DNA of 64,000 nt from NCBI RefSeq assembly GCF_004345645.1, contig NZ_SLWS01000002.1, positions 310,001-374,000 of the forward strand, in the 5' to 3' direction. Below, piece after piece: positions 44,791 through 54,369 of this stretch (positions within the stretch are counted from its first letter, which is position 1; each line of letters opens with the position of its first letter). The position numbers were made by a program, and so were the translations under genes. The stretch comes from Actinocrispum wychmicini. GTDB lineage: Bacteria > Actinomycetota > Actinomycetes > Mycobacteriales > Pseudonocardiaceae. The notes beneath the pieces are model-generated. The model worked only from the letters and a program-made list of their open reading frames with translations, made no database searches and was not told where the DNA came from.

Positions 44791-46898
44791 CGGCTCGTCG
44801 CCGAGTGCGGTGTCCGAAGCAGGTCGCTGGCGTCCGCCATGGTGTCCCCGCTCAGCTTGCGCAACTCCCGTTCGATCAACTCGCGGAGGATCTTCTCGGC
44901 ATGCGCCCGCCGGGCCTCGTTGCGCTGCTCGTGGGCTTCCCGCACGGTCTGGGCGGTTCGACGGATGCGCTCGCTGTCCGCCGGCTCCGCCCGGTCAGCG
45001 ACGATGTCGGCGTAGTACAGCGTGGTCGCCAAGCCGGCCGAGTCCAGGTCGCGCAGCAGCAACCCGTTGAAGCGCCGGTGTTCGGCGCTGTCGTCACCGC
45101 GGAACGCCGCCTTCGCCTTGACCAGGCGGCCTTTGATCCGGTCGCCGTGGAACGGCTCAAGGTAGGAGTCGAACCGCACCAGGAAGTCCTCCACGAGGTC
45201 GATGGACCTCTCCAGGTCCTCCTTGGCGTCGTCGGCGGCCGGCGGCCGGTCGTCGACCACGTGCGGGTGCAGGGTCGTCGCCTGCACGAAGGTGGTCCCC
45301 GGCACTCGGACCATGACCGTGACGACACGATCCCGGTCGTAGTTGAAGCTGACCTCCACGTCGCTGTTGGGTTCCAGCCCCTCGGGCAGTTCCACCTCGA
45401 CGACGCCCTGCACGCGGTTCTTGCTGGCGACCTTGTGCACGCCCTCGTGAACCGGGATCCGGACGCGGCGCGCGGCCGCGGTGAACATCTTCTTCATCGG
45501 TTCCCGGAGCGGATATTTGGTGCCGCGGGGAATGATCTCGACGAAGGCGTCCGAGTTGTCCCCGTCGATCGCCGCGATGCCCAGTGCCATGGCGGTCTGT
45601 TCGTAGATGACGATCCCGTCGTCCGATCCCACCTCAAGCAGCGAATGGTCGCAATTCTGGCAGCTCTCGGCGTCGTCGCCGTTGGCCGTCTCGCAGGACG
45701 GGCATTCGAGGCCGGTCTCGGTGCTCGCCAGGATCGCCGCCCCGAGCGCGACGCATTCCATCGGCTTGACGCCCATCCGCACCTTGCCGACGCCGAACCG
45801 GGCGATCACCGCCTCGCGCACACTCGCCATCAGCGTGGAGCCACCCACCAGCAGCACGTCCGTGATGTCCTCGGCGGTGAAGTTGCCCTCGGCGAGCACG
45901 TCGTCGACGAGCGCCATGGTGCGGGCCACCAGCGGGGCGAACATCCGGTTGGCCTGTTCCCTGGTGAACTCGACGTAGACGTCGATCAGCGGACCGTCGT
46001 CGGCCGGCATCCGGAACGCGCCCGGGATGTTCACCACGGCGAAGTCCTGGTTGCTCAGCTTCCACTTCACCTTCTCCGAGTGTTCCTTCACCGCCCGCCG
46101 GAACCTCTGGTCGTCCGGTGGCGCCGTGCCGAGCCGGTCACGGACCTCCTCAAGCACCTTGTCGACGATCAGGTGGTCGAAGTCGTCACCGCCGAGCCAG
46201 TTGTCGCCGGCGGCGCCGACCACATGGAAGTGGCTGCGCCCGTCCTGGTCCTGGACCATCTGCAGCAGGGAGATGTCGAACGTGCCGCCACCGAGGTCGT
46301 AGACCAGCACCCGCTTTCCGGTGGTGCCGGCCTCGCGCATGCCGAACGCGATGGCCGCCGCCGTGGGTTCGTCGATCAGCCGCTTCACCTTCAGCCCGGC
46401 CGCCTCCGCGGCCTTGCGGGTGGCCGCACGCTGGGCCACCTCGAAGTAGGCCGGCACGGTGATCACCGCGTGCGTCACCTGTCCGCCGAGCGACCGCGCC
46501 ACGTCCGTACACACCTTGCGCAGAATCAGGCTGGAGATCTCCGGCGGGGTGCGCACCGTGCTCCCCATCCGGATCGCGGCCGTGGGGTCCTCCGGCGAAG
46601 CCGGGACGATCTCGTAGTGGAACCGCTTGCGCACGTCGGCGATCTCCGGTTCGGAGACGCCACGGCCCATCAGGCGCTTGACGGAGAACACCGTGCAGGT
46701 GGCGTTTCCAGCGCCGTCGACGGCGTCCTGGCCGACGACAGTCGCCTCCTCACCGGTCTTGCGGGTGTGCACGCCCACGACGGACGGCGTGTACGGCTTC
46801 GCCTCGCCGTTCTCCACGACCTCGGTGACTTTCCCGTCCGGATGGTGGATCGCCGTCACGGTGTTGGTGGTGCCGAGGTCGATGCCGATTGCTTTCAC
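44787..46898 (-). CDS. Hsp70 (DnaK-like) chaperone with an inserted zinc ribbon
   Basis: 703 residues from ATG 46898, which overlaps the GrpE-like gene's stop. The nucleotide domain is intact: GIDLGTTNTVTA, HAVITVPAYFEVAQRAATRKAAEAAGL, LIDEPTAAAIAFG, VLVYDLGGGTFDISLL and DVLLVGGSTLMASVREA. Between this domain and the substrate-binding beta sandwich (IIPRGTKYPLREPMKKMFTAAARRVRIPVHEG) sits a Cys4 zinc ribbon: C399-P-S-C402 and C413-Q-N-C416. Ordinary DnaK has only a short hydrophobic linker there, and that linker carries interdomain signalling. A long helical lid follows, ending without the acidic DnaK tail. It is not the housekeeping DnaK, judging by its partners and neighbours. Confidence 0.93.
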   Translation of the reverse strand: MKAIGIDLGTTNTVTAIHHPDGKVTEVVENGEAKPYTPSVVGVHTRKTGEEATVVGQDAVDGAGNATCTVFSVKRLMGRGVSEPEIADVRKRFHYEIVPASPEDPTAAIRMGSTVRTPPEISSLILRKVCTDVARSLGGQVTHAVITVPAYFEVAQRAATRKAAEAAGLKVKRLIDEPTAAAIAFGMREAGTTGKRVLVYDLGGGTFDISLLQMVQDQDGRSHFHVVGAAGDNWLGGDDFDHLIVDKVLEEVRDRLGTAPPDDQRFRRAVKEHSEKVKWKLSNQDFAVVNIPGAFRMPADDGPLIDVYVEFTREQANRMFAPLVARTMALVDDVLAEGNFTAEDITDVLLVGGSTLMASVREAVIARFGVGKVRMGVKPMECVALGAAILASTETGLECPSCETANGDDAESCQNCDHSLLEVGSDDGIVIYEQTAMALGIAAIDGDNSDAFVEIIPRGTKYPLREPMKKMFTAAARRVRIPVHEGVHKVASKNRVQGVVEVELPEGLEPNSDVEVSFNYDRDRVVTVMVRVPGTTFVQATTLHPHVVDDRPPAADDAKEDLERSIDLVEDFLVRFDSYLEPFHGDRIKGRLVKAKAAFRGDDSAEHRRFNGLLLRDLDSAGLATTLYYADIVADRAEPADSERIRRTAQTVREAHEQRNEARRAHAEKILRELIERELRKLSGDTMADASDLLRTPHSATSR

Positions 46899-47314
46899 GC
46901 TTGCGACTCCTTTGTTCCGTCAGCGACGATCACCTCGGCTGACCGGAAGATCCGGCCGTCCTTCTGATAGCCGGGCCGTACCACCTCGACGACGGTGCGC
47001 GCCGGCAGGTCCGCACACGGCCGCGCGCCGATGACCCGATATCCGCCGAGATCGACGGAATCTCCCCGGGCGCCGAAGGGAACCAGCCCACTGTCCGCGA
47101 GCGCCGAGCGCATCTGCTCACCGATCCGGACGCAGGTCACCACCAGGTCGGCCGGGTCATCGAGCGGTTTTCCGTTGTTCACATGGCATTCCAGCCGGTC
47201 GAACGAGTCGAGGACGGGGATCAGCGACTCCAGCAGGCTGTCCAGCTCGTCGCGGAGATTCATCCGCTCCAGCAGGTGACTGGCCAGCGGCCAGCGACTG
47301 TCATCGCTCGTCAT
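46895..47314 (-). CDS. GrpE-like nucleotide exchange factor, short
   Basis: 139 residues. The helical first part (LRDELDSLLESLIPVLDSFDRLECHVNN) lacks the long coiled coil of normal GrpE (about 190 residues), but the beta domain is recognisable: SALADSGLVPFGARGDSVDLGGYRVIGA and VVRPGYQKDGRIFRSAEVIVA, where GYQ-x-x-GRI-x-RSA-x-V is the GrpE C-terminal signature. It should catalyse ADP release from the Hsp70 encoded next (ATGA overlap). Its start overlaps the J-like gene by 14 nt. Confidence 0.87.
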   Translation of the reverse strand: MTSDDSRWPLASHLLERMNLRDELDSLLESLIPVLDSFDRLECHVNNGKPLDDPADLVVTCVRIGEQMRSALADSGLVPFGARGDSVDLGGYRVIGARPCADLPARTVVEVVRPGYQKDGRIFRSAEVIVADGTKESQA

Positions 47315-47552
47315 CGTCGGCTGCTCCTTCCTCGGCCCCGTCGGGGTAGATGAACAGATCGACGAACAGCCGTCGATCGAGATGCCGAAGCTCGTCCCAC
47401 GCCACCTGCGCCTCGTGCGTGAGCCGGTTCTCCCGCAGCAGCACGAAAGAAGCGTCCTGCACCTCGGTGTGCGGCGACTCCGGTGAGATGCCGATATCGG
47501 CGAAGACGTCGTAGGGAAACGGACCGCCCCACTCGGTCAGCGGATCTTTCAC
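47301..47552 (-). CDS. 83-residue protein, possible degenerate J-domain
   Basis: GTG 47552 overlaps the CHAT gene's stop (GTGA). The sequence pattern PYDVFADIGISPESPHTEVQDASFVL ... EAQVAWDELRHLDRRLFVDLFIYP follows the order of a J-domain (Y-x-x-LGVSPDAS-x-x-E, helix, then AYEVLSDPEKRALYD), but the loop with HPD is absent and helix II is shortened. The tail is acidic (GAEEGAADDDER). Sitting directly before GrpE and Hsp70 genes, a J-like or Hsp70-docking role is attractive, though HPD is normally needed to stimulate Hsp70. Assignment is inference. Confidence 0.55.
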   Translation of the reverse strand: MKDPLTEWGGPFPYDVFADIGISPESPHTEVQDASFVLLRENRLTHEAQVAWDELRHLDRRLFVDLFIYPDGAEEGAADDDER

Positions 47553-50500
47553 GGTGTGCTCCCATCGGGATCGCGGGCGGCCCAGCGGTTGACCAGGGCG
47601 ATCAGCGCGTCCCTGGCGAAAACGGCCGTCGGGTCGGCCTGGACCGCCTCAACAGCAACCAGAAGTGCCCCTCGGGAATCGCCTGCGGCGTCGGTTCGGA
47701 CGGCCGCCTGGGCAAGCCGCACCGCCTTCGCGGTCGCCGGTTCCGCCGGCCGGTCCACGGTGGGCTGCAAGGCGATCAGCTCGTCCTCGGGCATCGCCTG
47801 GAAGATCAGCTTCTGTACCATCGCCGCCGCTGTCTCGAGGGCGGCGAGCAACGGCCCCATCCCTGTCGCCAGGCGCAGTCCCTCGCCCAGCACGGTCAGC
47901 GCCTCGGCCACCGCCGCCGCACGGCCGCGCGACCACCGCTGGTCGTTGCACCGGTCCACCAGCGTGTGGGCCAGGCCGACCCGAGCCATCAAGGTGGTGC
48001 GGCTGAGCTCGACCGCCAGGCGCAGGTCGGCGATCGCCCGGTCGTAGTCGCCGGCATCAGGTTCGTCGCTCTGCGCGATCGCCTGTGCTCTGTGATAAAG
48101 CGCCTCGGCGTGGGCTCGGCGAAGTTCAGGACTGTCCAACGCCAGCTCGCCGCGGAGCGTCTCGACGAACTCGACCGCACGGTTCGGGCGCTGGCTCCGC
48201 CCCTCCCCCGGTGCGGTCATCGCGTCGACACAGGCACTCACCAGGTCGGAGATCGTGCCTTGGGCCCGCCCGGCCAGGCCCACGACCGCGGCGCGACCGA
48301 GGGCGGTGCCGATCGATCGCACGGCGATGTCCACACCGGACTCCTCGGCACCGAGCACCGCGTCGCGCGCGATCCCCACGTGGCACTCGACGGTGATCCG
48401 CACGGCGTCCTGCCACAGCTGGAAATCGCGGCCGGCCAGGCCAATGTACGCGGGATCCTCAGCGAGGAACCTGTCGCAGCTCTCGCACAGTTCGTCGAGC
48501 GGGATCGGGCAGTCACAGCCGGGGGCGGCCAGCACCTCGGCCACGTTCGCGTAGGGAAAGTCGGGCAGCACCGCCAAAGCGCGCGTCGGCCGGCCCGCCT
48601 CCAGCAGTGTCTGCGCGGGGCCGAGCCGCGAGAACGCCGCCCGCAGCCTGGTGGTCAGTTCGTCGGACACCACGACGTCGGCCGACGCGGCTGAAATGTC
48701 CTCATCAGACAGTTCGGGAGCCGGGCGGCGCATCAGGTCGGCGACGAGCCGGCCGACGCATGTGGACAGTCCGACGGCACGCAGGTACACCGGCCCGCCG
48801 ATCACGCGGGTACCTACGGGGGCGGTGATCCCACCCACCTCCGCGAGCAGCCCGCGGCCCAGCGTTTCCACCTGAACGGCGAGGCCGAGCCTGCGATAGC
48901 TCTCGGCCATGGTGGGTCGACCGTCGTCGTCGTGCCGCTCCGCGATCCGGTGCAACTCCGCGACCAGGTCGGCGATCACCACCCGGCGCAGCCGCCGCAC
49001 CTCCGCGACCGGCACCATGAACTGGTAGCAGTCCGAACGTTCCCGGCGCCAACGCTCCCAGTACGTCTCGTCGCCGAGAACGGTCACCCACATCCCGATG
49101 CAGTGCTGCCAGGCCATCCGGCCGTGCTCCCAGGCCCCGGCCTGGTCAAGGTCCCGGGCTGACCACTGGTGCGCGATCGCAAGACAGTGCGCGACGGCGG
49201 TGTCCGCGGGGTCGGCCCGCAGTCGCTCCTCCCAGGCGTTCATCGCCTGTTCCCGGCCGAGGTGCAGAAGGATCAGCAGCGGGCGGTCGTCCGCGACGGC
49301 CGAGCACAGTCGCTGAAACTGAACGTCCGGCTCGTCATCGACCAGCGCGCCCAATGCCGCCCGCAGGCGGGCCGGATCGCGGACAGGGTAGAGATCCGCG
49401 TCCACACCCAGGCGTGTCTTCCAGGAGCGCAGGGTGGCGACACCAATGGCCGCGGTCGCGTTCTCCCGCATGGCAAGGATTTCGGCGTCCTTGATCCGTG
49501 CCATCGAGGCCGCGGGGCCGACGCCGAAGGCAGCAAGTACCCGATACGGGAAGTCCTCTCGGGCCTCAGCGCTTGGATCAGGTACCAGGTTCCTGTCACC
49601 CAGCCCCTCGGCCCAGCCGAACGACGTCAGGAGGTCCGCCAGCCGCGCGCGCAGGAGCAGCACGTCCCGATGGTCGTCAGCCAGTGGGAGAAGGCACGCG
49701 AGTGCGTCACGCCAGCGGCCGTCGGCGGCCAACGCCCGACCGCGCGCATACGTCAGCCGGTCATCGGAGTCACGGAATCCGTGGCATTCAGCGAACAGCC
49801 GAACCTGCTCCAGCCAGTCCATAGTGGACTCCGCAGCGCGGGCGCGACCGTAGCATTCGAGCTGCTTGGCATCTCGGAACCCGCCGAGCCGGCCGGCCTC
49901 CGTCACCACCGCCAGCCAGTCCTCACGATCGAGGGCCGCCCGCGCGGCGGCGTACCCGCGCAGCGCGCCCGCGTTCTCGAAGTCGGTCGGCAAGGCGGCC
50001 CACCAGCGCTCGGCCGCCGACCAGTCACCGGCTTCCTCGCCCATCTTACCGCGGACGAGATCCCGTCGGGCGACGACATCCCGCACCGCGTCGGCGATGC
50101 CTTGGTAGGCGTCCAACGCCTCGGCCAGCCGGCCGTCCGCCTCCGCCACCCTGCCCTTGGCGTATTCCCAAAGCTCCGCCAAGTCGGCCGTCGGCAGCAC
50201 AGTGCCGGTGAAGGCCGCCACGAAGGCCGGCCAGTCACGGCGTTCCAAGGCGACGTGTGCGAGCGCGGTGGCTTTCAGCACGCGGACCTCGTCGTCTTCG
50301 GAGACGTCCTGCAGCGCTTCGACAACGGCCTGCCATTCCTCCCGAGCCACCGCCAGATGTGCGCGGGCGAGCCCACGCATGCGGCCCACCTCGTCCGGCA
50401 GGAAGTCGGACGGCAGCACATGCAACGCGTCCAGGACCTGGTCCCAGTTCGCTGTGGCGAAAGCGACCTTGCCTTCGGCGAACCGGCCGCGCACCCGCGC

Positions 50501-52612
50501 GTCGCCGTACAACAACTCGGGCAGCTCGCCGAGTATCAGAGCCGCCCGCGCGAACTCGCCGTCGGCGAAGGCCAAGCGACCGACCGCGTAGGCGTGCGCC
50601 AGCTCATCGTCCACACCGGACCGTTGCGCCATCTCGTAGCAGGCGACTGCCGCCCGCCAGTCGCCGGCGATCTCCGCCTGCCACGCCTGGCACAGGCTCG
50701 ACCGGCCGCTCGCGTCCGCGATGTCGCCGGCGGCCGCGTAGGCCGCGATCGCCGCGGGAATCTCCCGTGCGGCTTCGGCGACGTGCCCGAGGCAGTACTG
50801 CTCCCACCGGTCGGCCTCTCGATACCCGTTCGGGCGGCGGGCCACCACGGCCGCGTAGTCCGCGGCCGCGGCCTGCCATTGCCACGTGTTGACGTGCCGT
50901 CCGCCGCGCTGGTAAGTCGCCGCCACGTCAAGCTCGTCGATGGCATGCTCGCGCAATGTCACGGTCCGGCCATAACCGCCAGGCAAGTCGGAGAGAACCT
51001 CGTCGCAGTAGCCGATCACGGCCGCCCATTCGCCGGACTCGGCGGCCTTGGCCGCGGCCCGCAGCGCGCCCGATGCCTTGTCCGCGAGCCGAATCTCGCT
51101 GTCGAGGCAGTCATACATCTGTTCGGGGACGACGGCTCGAATCCCGTCAAGCAGCACCCGGGCCTCGCTCGGGTCGCGCTCCTCGGCGAGCTGCTCGCAG
51201 ATCGCCCGGCACCGGTCCATGGCCAGCTCCAGCCGCCCCTCCTGGGCCAGCCAGTCCAGCCGTTCGTCGTCGCCGCCCAGATCGGCGTACCGGACGACCT
51301 CCGCCCAGTCACCTTGCAGCCAGGCGAATCGGGCGGCCTCGGCCAGGGCCTCGATCCGGACCACCCCGTCCGGTGGGTCGTTCACCTCGGCCGTCGCCCG
51401 CGCTCCCGCCGCCAGCGGGTCGACCGGGACGGCCTTGCTGCTGGCGACCGTGACCGCCTTGAACAGCCAGGTGTGCCAGCATTGCTGGTGCAGCATCAAC
51501 ACCGGCGTCGCCCACTCCACCGTGGTCTCGTCCTCGGGGTTGACCAGGTCCTGGCGGGCGGCTGCGACGGCCTCGTCGAGGGAACGGTTCGCCGCGAGCG
51601 CGGCGAGCAACGTGGGCGTGAAGCGTTTGGCGGCGGAGTCGCTGACGTCCGCCTGCATCGCCACGACAGCGGGAATCCCTCGGGCGATCAGCTCGTCCGC
51701 GACGGCCGAGCCAGGATCCGCGGCGGACCCGTTGTCGGCGCCGGCGCACAGGTTCAGCACGACAAGCCGGAGGTTGGGGGCCGCGGCCAACTCGGTGGCG
51801 AGACGTTCGCCCGCGATCGAGTCCCGGGTACCGTCCGAGTTCTCCAGGAACACCCGGCCACCGCGAGTGCCGTCGCCGCCTGTGCCGTGCCCGACTATCA
51901 CCACCACGGTCGGCATCTCGGCGTGCTTGGCCAGGGCGGCGCGGAGATTGCCTACCGTCGGGCGGTTTATGCGGCGCCCGGTAGGCGACCAGCCAAGCGG
52001 CTCCAAGGCCACCGCGGCCGGACGGGCGCCGGCGGCCAGTTCGGCCCGCAAAGCCTCCATCTCGGCGTCGAGATCGAGCCGCGGTTCTGTGCTCGCGTCG
52101 CGCCACCGCCCGGCGGCCACTGCCACCACCCGGAACTTCTCCGGCCGGCTGGCCGCGGTCGGCAACCGGCCCGGTGCCAACCCGGCTCCCTGCACGGTGC
52201 GCGTCAGCGACAGACTCGCATGTCCGACCAGCCACCGGTGCGGCGGCGGTGGGCGGAGGATCTCCATCGGGAGATCGCCGAGTTCCGGTGCCAGTTCGAA
52301 CCTGATCCGCAGCCGCCTGCCGTCCTTCTCGGCCCGGTGCGCGCTGTCGAACAGGCAGTTGGCCAGCGGATCGGGAAACAGCGTGGCGAACAGGCGCTCA
52401 CCAAGCTCTCGAAGGCGTTCACGCACGGTGGGGTGGGCCCGGTCGACGCGCCGGAACTCCTCGTCGAGCAACCGGCGGTACGACCTCCGGAACTCGTTGC
52501 CCGGATCGATGTGCACCACGGCTCCCGCCGCGGCAGGGCCGTTCGCCAGCACCAGGTAGCGGCAGCGTCCGATGCGTCGGACGCGCACCCGCAGTTCCTC
52601 ATATTCGATCAC
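47549..52612 (-). CDS. CHAT-domain (caspase-like) protein with very long helical-repeat tail
   Basis: 1687 residues from GTG 52612, which overlaps the previous gene's stop. The N-terminal 400 residues are a CHAT peptidase-like domain: FELAPELGDLPMEIL-type entry, VVVIVGHGTGGDG with catalytic His242, LRLVVLNLCAGADNGS with catalytic Cys289, then PAVVAMQADVSDSAAKRFTPTLLAAL. The remaining 1250 residues are almost wholly helical TPR-like repeats (for example GDWAEVVRYADLG, AEIAGDWRAAVACYEMA, ALDREDWLAVVTEAGRL), with a Cys cluster in APGCDCPIPLDELCESCD. CHAT domains are clan CD proteases related to caspases and separase. The tail probably senses or docks a partner and releases protease activity. Confidence 0.9.
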   Translation of the reverse strand: MIEYEELRVRVRRIGRCRYLVLANGPAAAGAVVHIDPGNEFRRSYRRLLDEEFRRVDRAHPTVRERLRELGERLFATLFPDPLANCLFDSAHRAEKDGRRLRIRFELAPELGDLPMEILRPPPPHRWLVGHASLSLTRTVQGAGLAPGRLPTAASRPEKFRVVAVAAGRWRDASTEPRLDLDAEMEALRAELAAGARPAAVALEPLGWSPTGRRINRPTVGNLRAALAKHAEMPTVVVIVGHGTGGDGTRGGRVFLENSDGTRDSIAGERLATELAAAPNLRLVVLNLCAGADNGSAADPGSAVADELIARGIPAVVAMQADVSDSAAKRFTPTLLAALAANRSLDEAVAAARQDLVNPEDETTVEWATPVLMLHQQCWHTWLFKAVTVASSKAVPVDPLAAGARATAEVNDPPDGVVRIEALAEAARFAWLQGDWAEVVRYADLGGDDERLDWLAQEGRLELAMDRCRAICEQLAEERDPSEARVLLDGIRAVVPEQMYDCLDSEIRLADKASGALRAAAKAAESGEWAAVIGYCDEVLSDLPGGYGRTVTLREHAIDELDVAATYQRGGRHVNTWQWQAAAADYAAVVARRPNGYREADRWEQYCLGHVAEAAREIPAAIAAYAAAGDIADASGRSSLCQAWQAEIAGDWRAAVACYEMAQRSGVDDELAHAYAVGRLAFADGEFARAALILGELPELLYGDARVRGRFAEGKVAFATANWDQVLDALHVLPSDFLPDEVGRMRGLARAHLAVAREEWQAVVEALQDVSEDDEVRVLKATALAHVALERRDWPAFVAAFTGTVLPTADLAELWEYAKGRVAEADGRLAEALDAYQGIADAVRDVVARRDLVRGKMGEEAGDWSAAERWWAALPTDFENAGALRGYAAARAALDREDWLAVVTEAGRLGGFRDAKQLECYGRARAAESTMDWLEQVRLFAECHGFRDSDDRLTYARGRALAADGRWRDALACLLPLADDHRDVLLLRARLADLLTSFGWAEGLGDRNLVPDPSAEAREDFPYRVLAAFGVGPAASMARIKDAEILAMRENATAAIGVATLRSWKTRLGVDADLYPVRDPARLRAALGALVDDEPDVQFQRLCSAVADDRPLLILLHLGREQAMNAWEERLRADPADTAVAHCLAIAHQWSARDLDQAGAWEHGRMAWQHCIGMWVTVLGDETYWERWRRERSDCYQFMVPVAEVRRLRRVVIADLVAELHRIAERHDDDGRPTMAESYRRLGLAVQVETLGRGLLAEVGGITAPVGTRVIGGPVYLRAVGLSTCVGRLVADLMRRPAPELSDEDISAASADVVVSDELTTRLRAAFSRLGPAQTLLEAGRPTRALAVLPDFPYANVAEVLAAPGCDCPIPLDELCESCDRFLAEDPAYIGLAGRDFQLWQDAVRITVECHVGIARDAVLGAEESGVDIAVRSIGTALGRAAVVGLAGRAQGTISDLVSACVDAMTAPGEGRSQRPNRAVEFVETLRGELALDSPELRRAHAEALYHRAQAIAQSDEPDAGDYDRAIADLRLAVELSRTTLMARVGLAHTLVDRCNDQRWSRGRAAAVAEALTVLGEGLRLATGMGPLLAALETAAAMVQKLIFQAMPEDELIALQPTVDRPAEPATAKAVRLAQAAVRTDAAGDSRGALLVAVEAVQADPTAVFARDALIALVNRWAARDPDGSTP

Positions 52613-54369
52613 GCCCGTCTTCCCGCCTCCAAGATCAGGTCCATGACGAAATCCACCAGCGCCCGCCACGCTCGCCTGAACCGGCCACCCGACGGGCGGC
52701 GCGGTTCAGGTTCCGGGTACCGGAACTCGTCCTGGTAGCCGACGCCACGGGAGCCTCTCGGGTAAGGACTCCCGGCGCGGCCCAACAGCCGCGTCAACTC
52801 GCTCAGGTCGATGTCGCCCAAGCTGTCGGACAACTGCGGCAATCGCATCGTGTCCGAGATGACCCGCCGGTTGTGCAGCACTGTGCTGTCGCCTGGCAGC
52901 TCGGCCAGTGCCCGGTCGATGATCCGCAGGGCCTCGTCGTGATCACCACGCTCATGTGCTCGCACGGCCTGCGCGTTCCAGGTCATCCCCAGGGCACGCG
53001 AGATCGACCGGAGCAGCACGTCGACCTCTTCGCGTTTGCCGCCACCAGGAAACGCGGTCACGTGCTCACGCGCCTCGGTCAGCAATGTCGTGGCAGAATA
53101 GAAGTCCGTGCCGAGCGGACGCTGCTTGTCTATCACGAGCCCCGCGGCGTTCTGCAGAACGACAACCAGATTGCGGCACGCGTTCCAGGACGTCGGGCAG
53201 AGCTTGACGGCTTGACGCAGATCCGCCTGCGCTCGCGCGAACTCCGGTGGTGTGCGGCTGGCGAACTCGACGCCACGTGCCGCCAGCAGTTGGCCGAGGC
53301 TGCGGGTCGCCTCGCCGAACACCTCGTCGCCCGCCGCCTCGACGTCCAAGGGAAGCGCCTGCAGCACTGCGATGGCGTCGTCCCGCCGACGCGACCGCTG
53401 GAGGAACCTGACTCGCGGCAACGCGAATCCGGTGACGTGCTGGCGGACCAGCTCAGCGGACCCAGGTAGTTCCACGGCTGCTCGCCAATGTTCGCGTGCC
53501 GTGGGAACGTCGAGATCCATTGAGGACAGTGCCGTTTCGGCGATCCGTAGATGTGCCTCGACAGTGAGCGTGCACGCGGCGACGAGAAACCGCATCTGAC
53601 CGGCGTTCACGCGCGCGTACGCCGGGTTGAGTTCGGCGAAGGACGGACAGCCCTCTCGACAGAGTCGTGGTGCCGCACCCAGGCGGCCCGCGTGCCGCTC
53701 GCAGTCGGCACACCAGACCTCGGCAAGACAAGCCAGAGCCGCTGTGGGGGCATCCCGGTCGAGGTGCACCACGGCCATGCCCAGCCGGGAGAAGTACATG
53801 GCGGCGCGCCGGGTCTGTTCGTCCAGTGACGCCAGCAAGCCGGCCGTCAGCCGGTGGCACTCCTCGTCCAGCGCGAGATGCCGGATCAGCATCGGTCCAC
53901 ACGGGATCGGCCGGTGCGCGGTCGGCGCCGAGACACCCCCACGGACCGCCACCAGCTTGGCCGCGCGCACCTCGAGTGCGAGCGCCACAGCCAGGTCGTC
54001 CCCGGCGCAGCGGGCCACGGTCTGGGACAACCACTGCTCCAGTTTCTCGCGCGCGGCGTCAACGTGGCCGGCCGGAACCGCGGCGCGGTACCGGTGGCCG
54101 GCCTCGGTCGCGAACCAGGTCCAGAACCGGGGCTCCGCGAGCAGGTTCGCCCACAGTCCGAGGCACAGCCGCCAATCCGCGACGGTCCCGGCCCGGCCGC
54201 TCACCAGCTGCCAGAGCGACATCAGGGCGAGTGCGTGGGTGATCCGGAAATCGGCCGGATCCTCGGCGTACGACCGGGTCAGCAACCGCATGGCCCGATC
54301 CCGTTGGCCGCGGTTGAGGCAACGGACCGCCGTCAGCACATCGGTGTGCTGCCCTGTTATCTCGCTCAT
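52609..54369 (-). CDS. TPR-like protein with a Cys4 cluster and basic C-terminal helix
   Basis: 586 residues; ATG 54369 overlaps the HEAT gene's stop. Helical repeats resembling TPRs run through most of it (AVRCLNRGQRDRAMRLLTRSYAEDPADFRITHALALM at the start; HERGDHDEALRIIDRALAELPGDSTVLHNRRV near the end). In the middle, CADCERHAGRLGAAPRLCREGC offers four Cys with C-x2-C and C-x3-C spacing, a likely zinc site. The C-terminus (FRRAWRALVDFVMDLILEAGRRA) is an amphipathic/hydrophobic helix flanked by Arg, able to touch a membrane or a partner. No family recognised beyond TPR. Probably scaffolds the complex with the CHAT protein encoded next. Confidence 0.78.
   Translation of the reverse strand: MSEITGQHTDVLTAVRCLNRGQRDRAMRLLTRSYAEDPADFRITHALALMSLWQLVSGRAGTVADWRLCLGLWANLLAEPRFWTWFATEAGHRYRAAVPAGHVDAAREKLEQWLSQTVARCAGDDLAVALALEVRAAKLVAVRGGVSAPTAHRPIPCGPMLIRHLALDEECHRLTAGLLASLDEQTRRAAMYFSRLGMAVVHLDRDAPTAALACLAEVWCADCERHAGRLGAAPRLCREGCPSFAELNPAYARVNAGQMRFLVAACTLTVEAHLRIAETALSSMDLDVPTAREHWRAAVELPGSAELVRQHVTGFALPRVRFLQRSRRRDDAIAVLQALPLDVEAAGDEVFGEATRSLGQLLAARGVEFASRTPPEFARAQADLRQAVKLCPTSWNACRNLVVVLQNAAGLVIDKQRPLGTDFYSATTLLTEAREHVTAFPGGGKREEVDVLLRSISRALGMTWNAQAVRAHERGDHDEALRIIDRALAELPGDSTVLHNRRVISDTMRLPQLSDSLGDIDLSELTRLLGRAGSPYPRGSRGVGYQDEFRYPEPEPRRPSGGRFRRAWRALVDFVMDLILEAGRRA

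Noticed and set aside
44805..46967. 720-codon plus-strand open frame opposite the Hsp70 gene
   Set aside because: Shadow of a strongly conserved Hsp70; composition is His/Arg/Val-rich without structure.
49169..52738. 1189-codon plus-strand open frame antisense to the CHAT gene
   Set aside because: It is a GC-rich shadow frame: Arg/Gly/Val/Asp-rich with no motif, while the minus strand carries clear domains and start/stop couplings.
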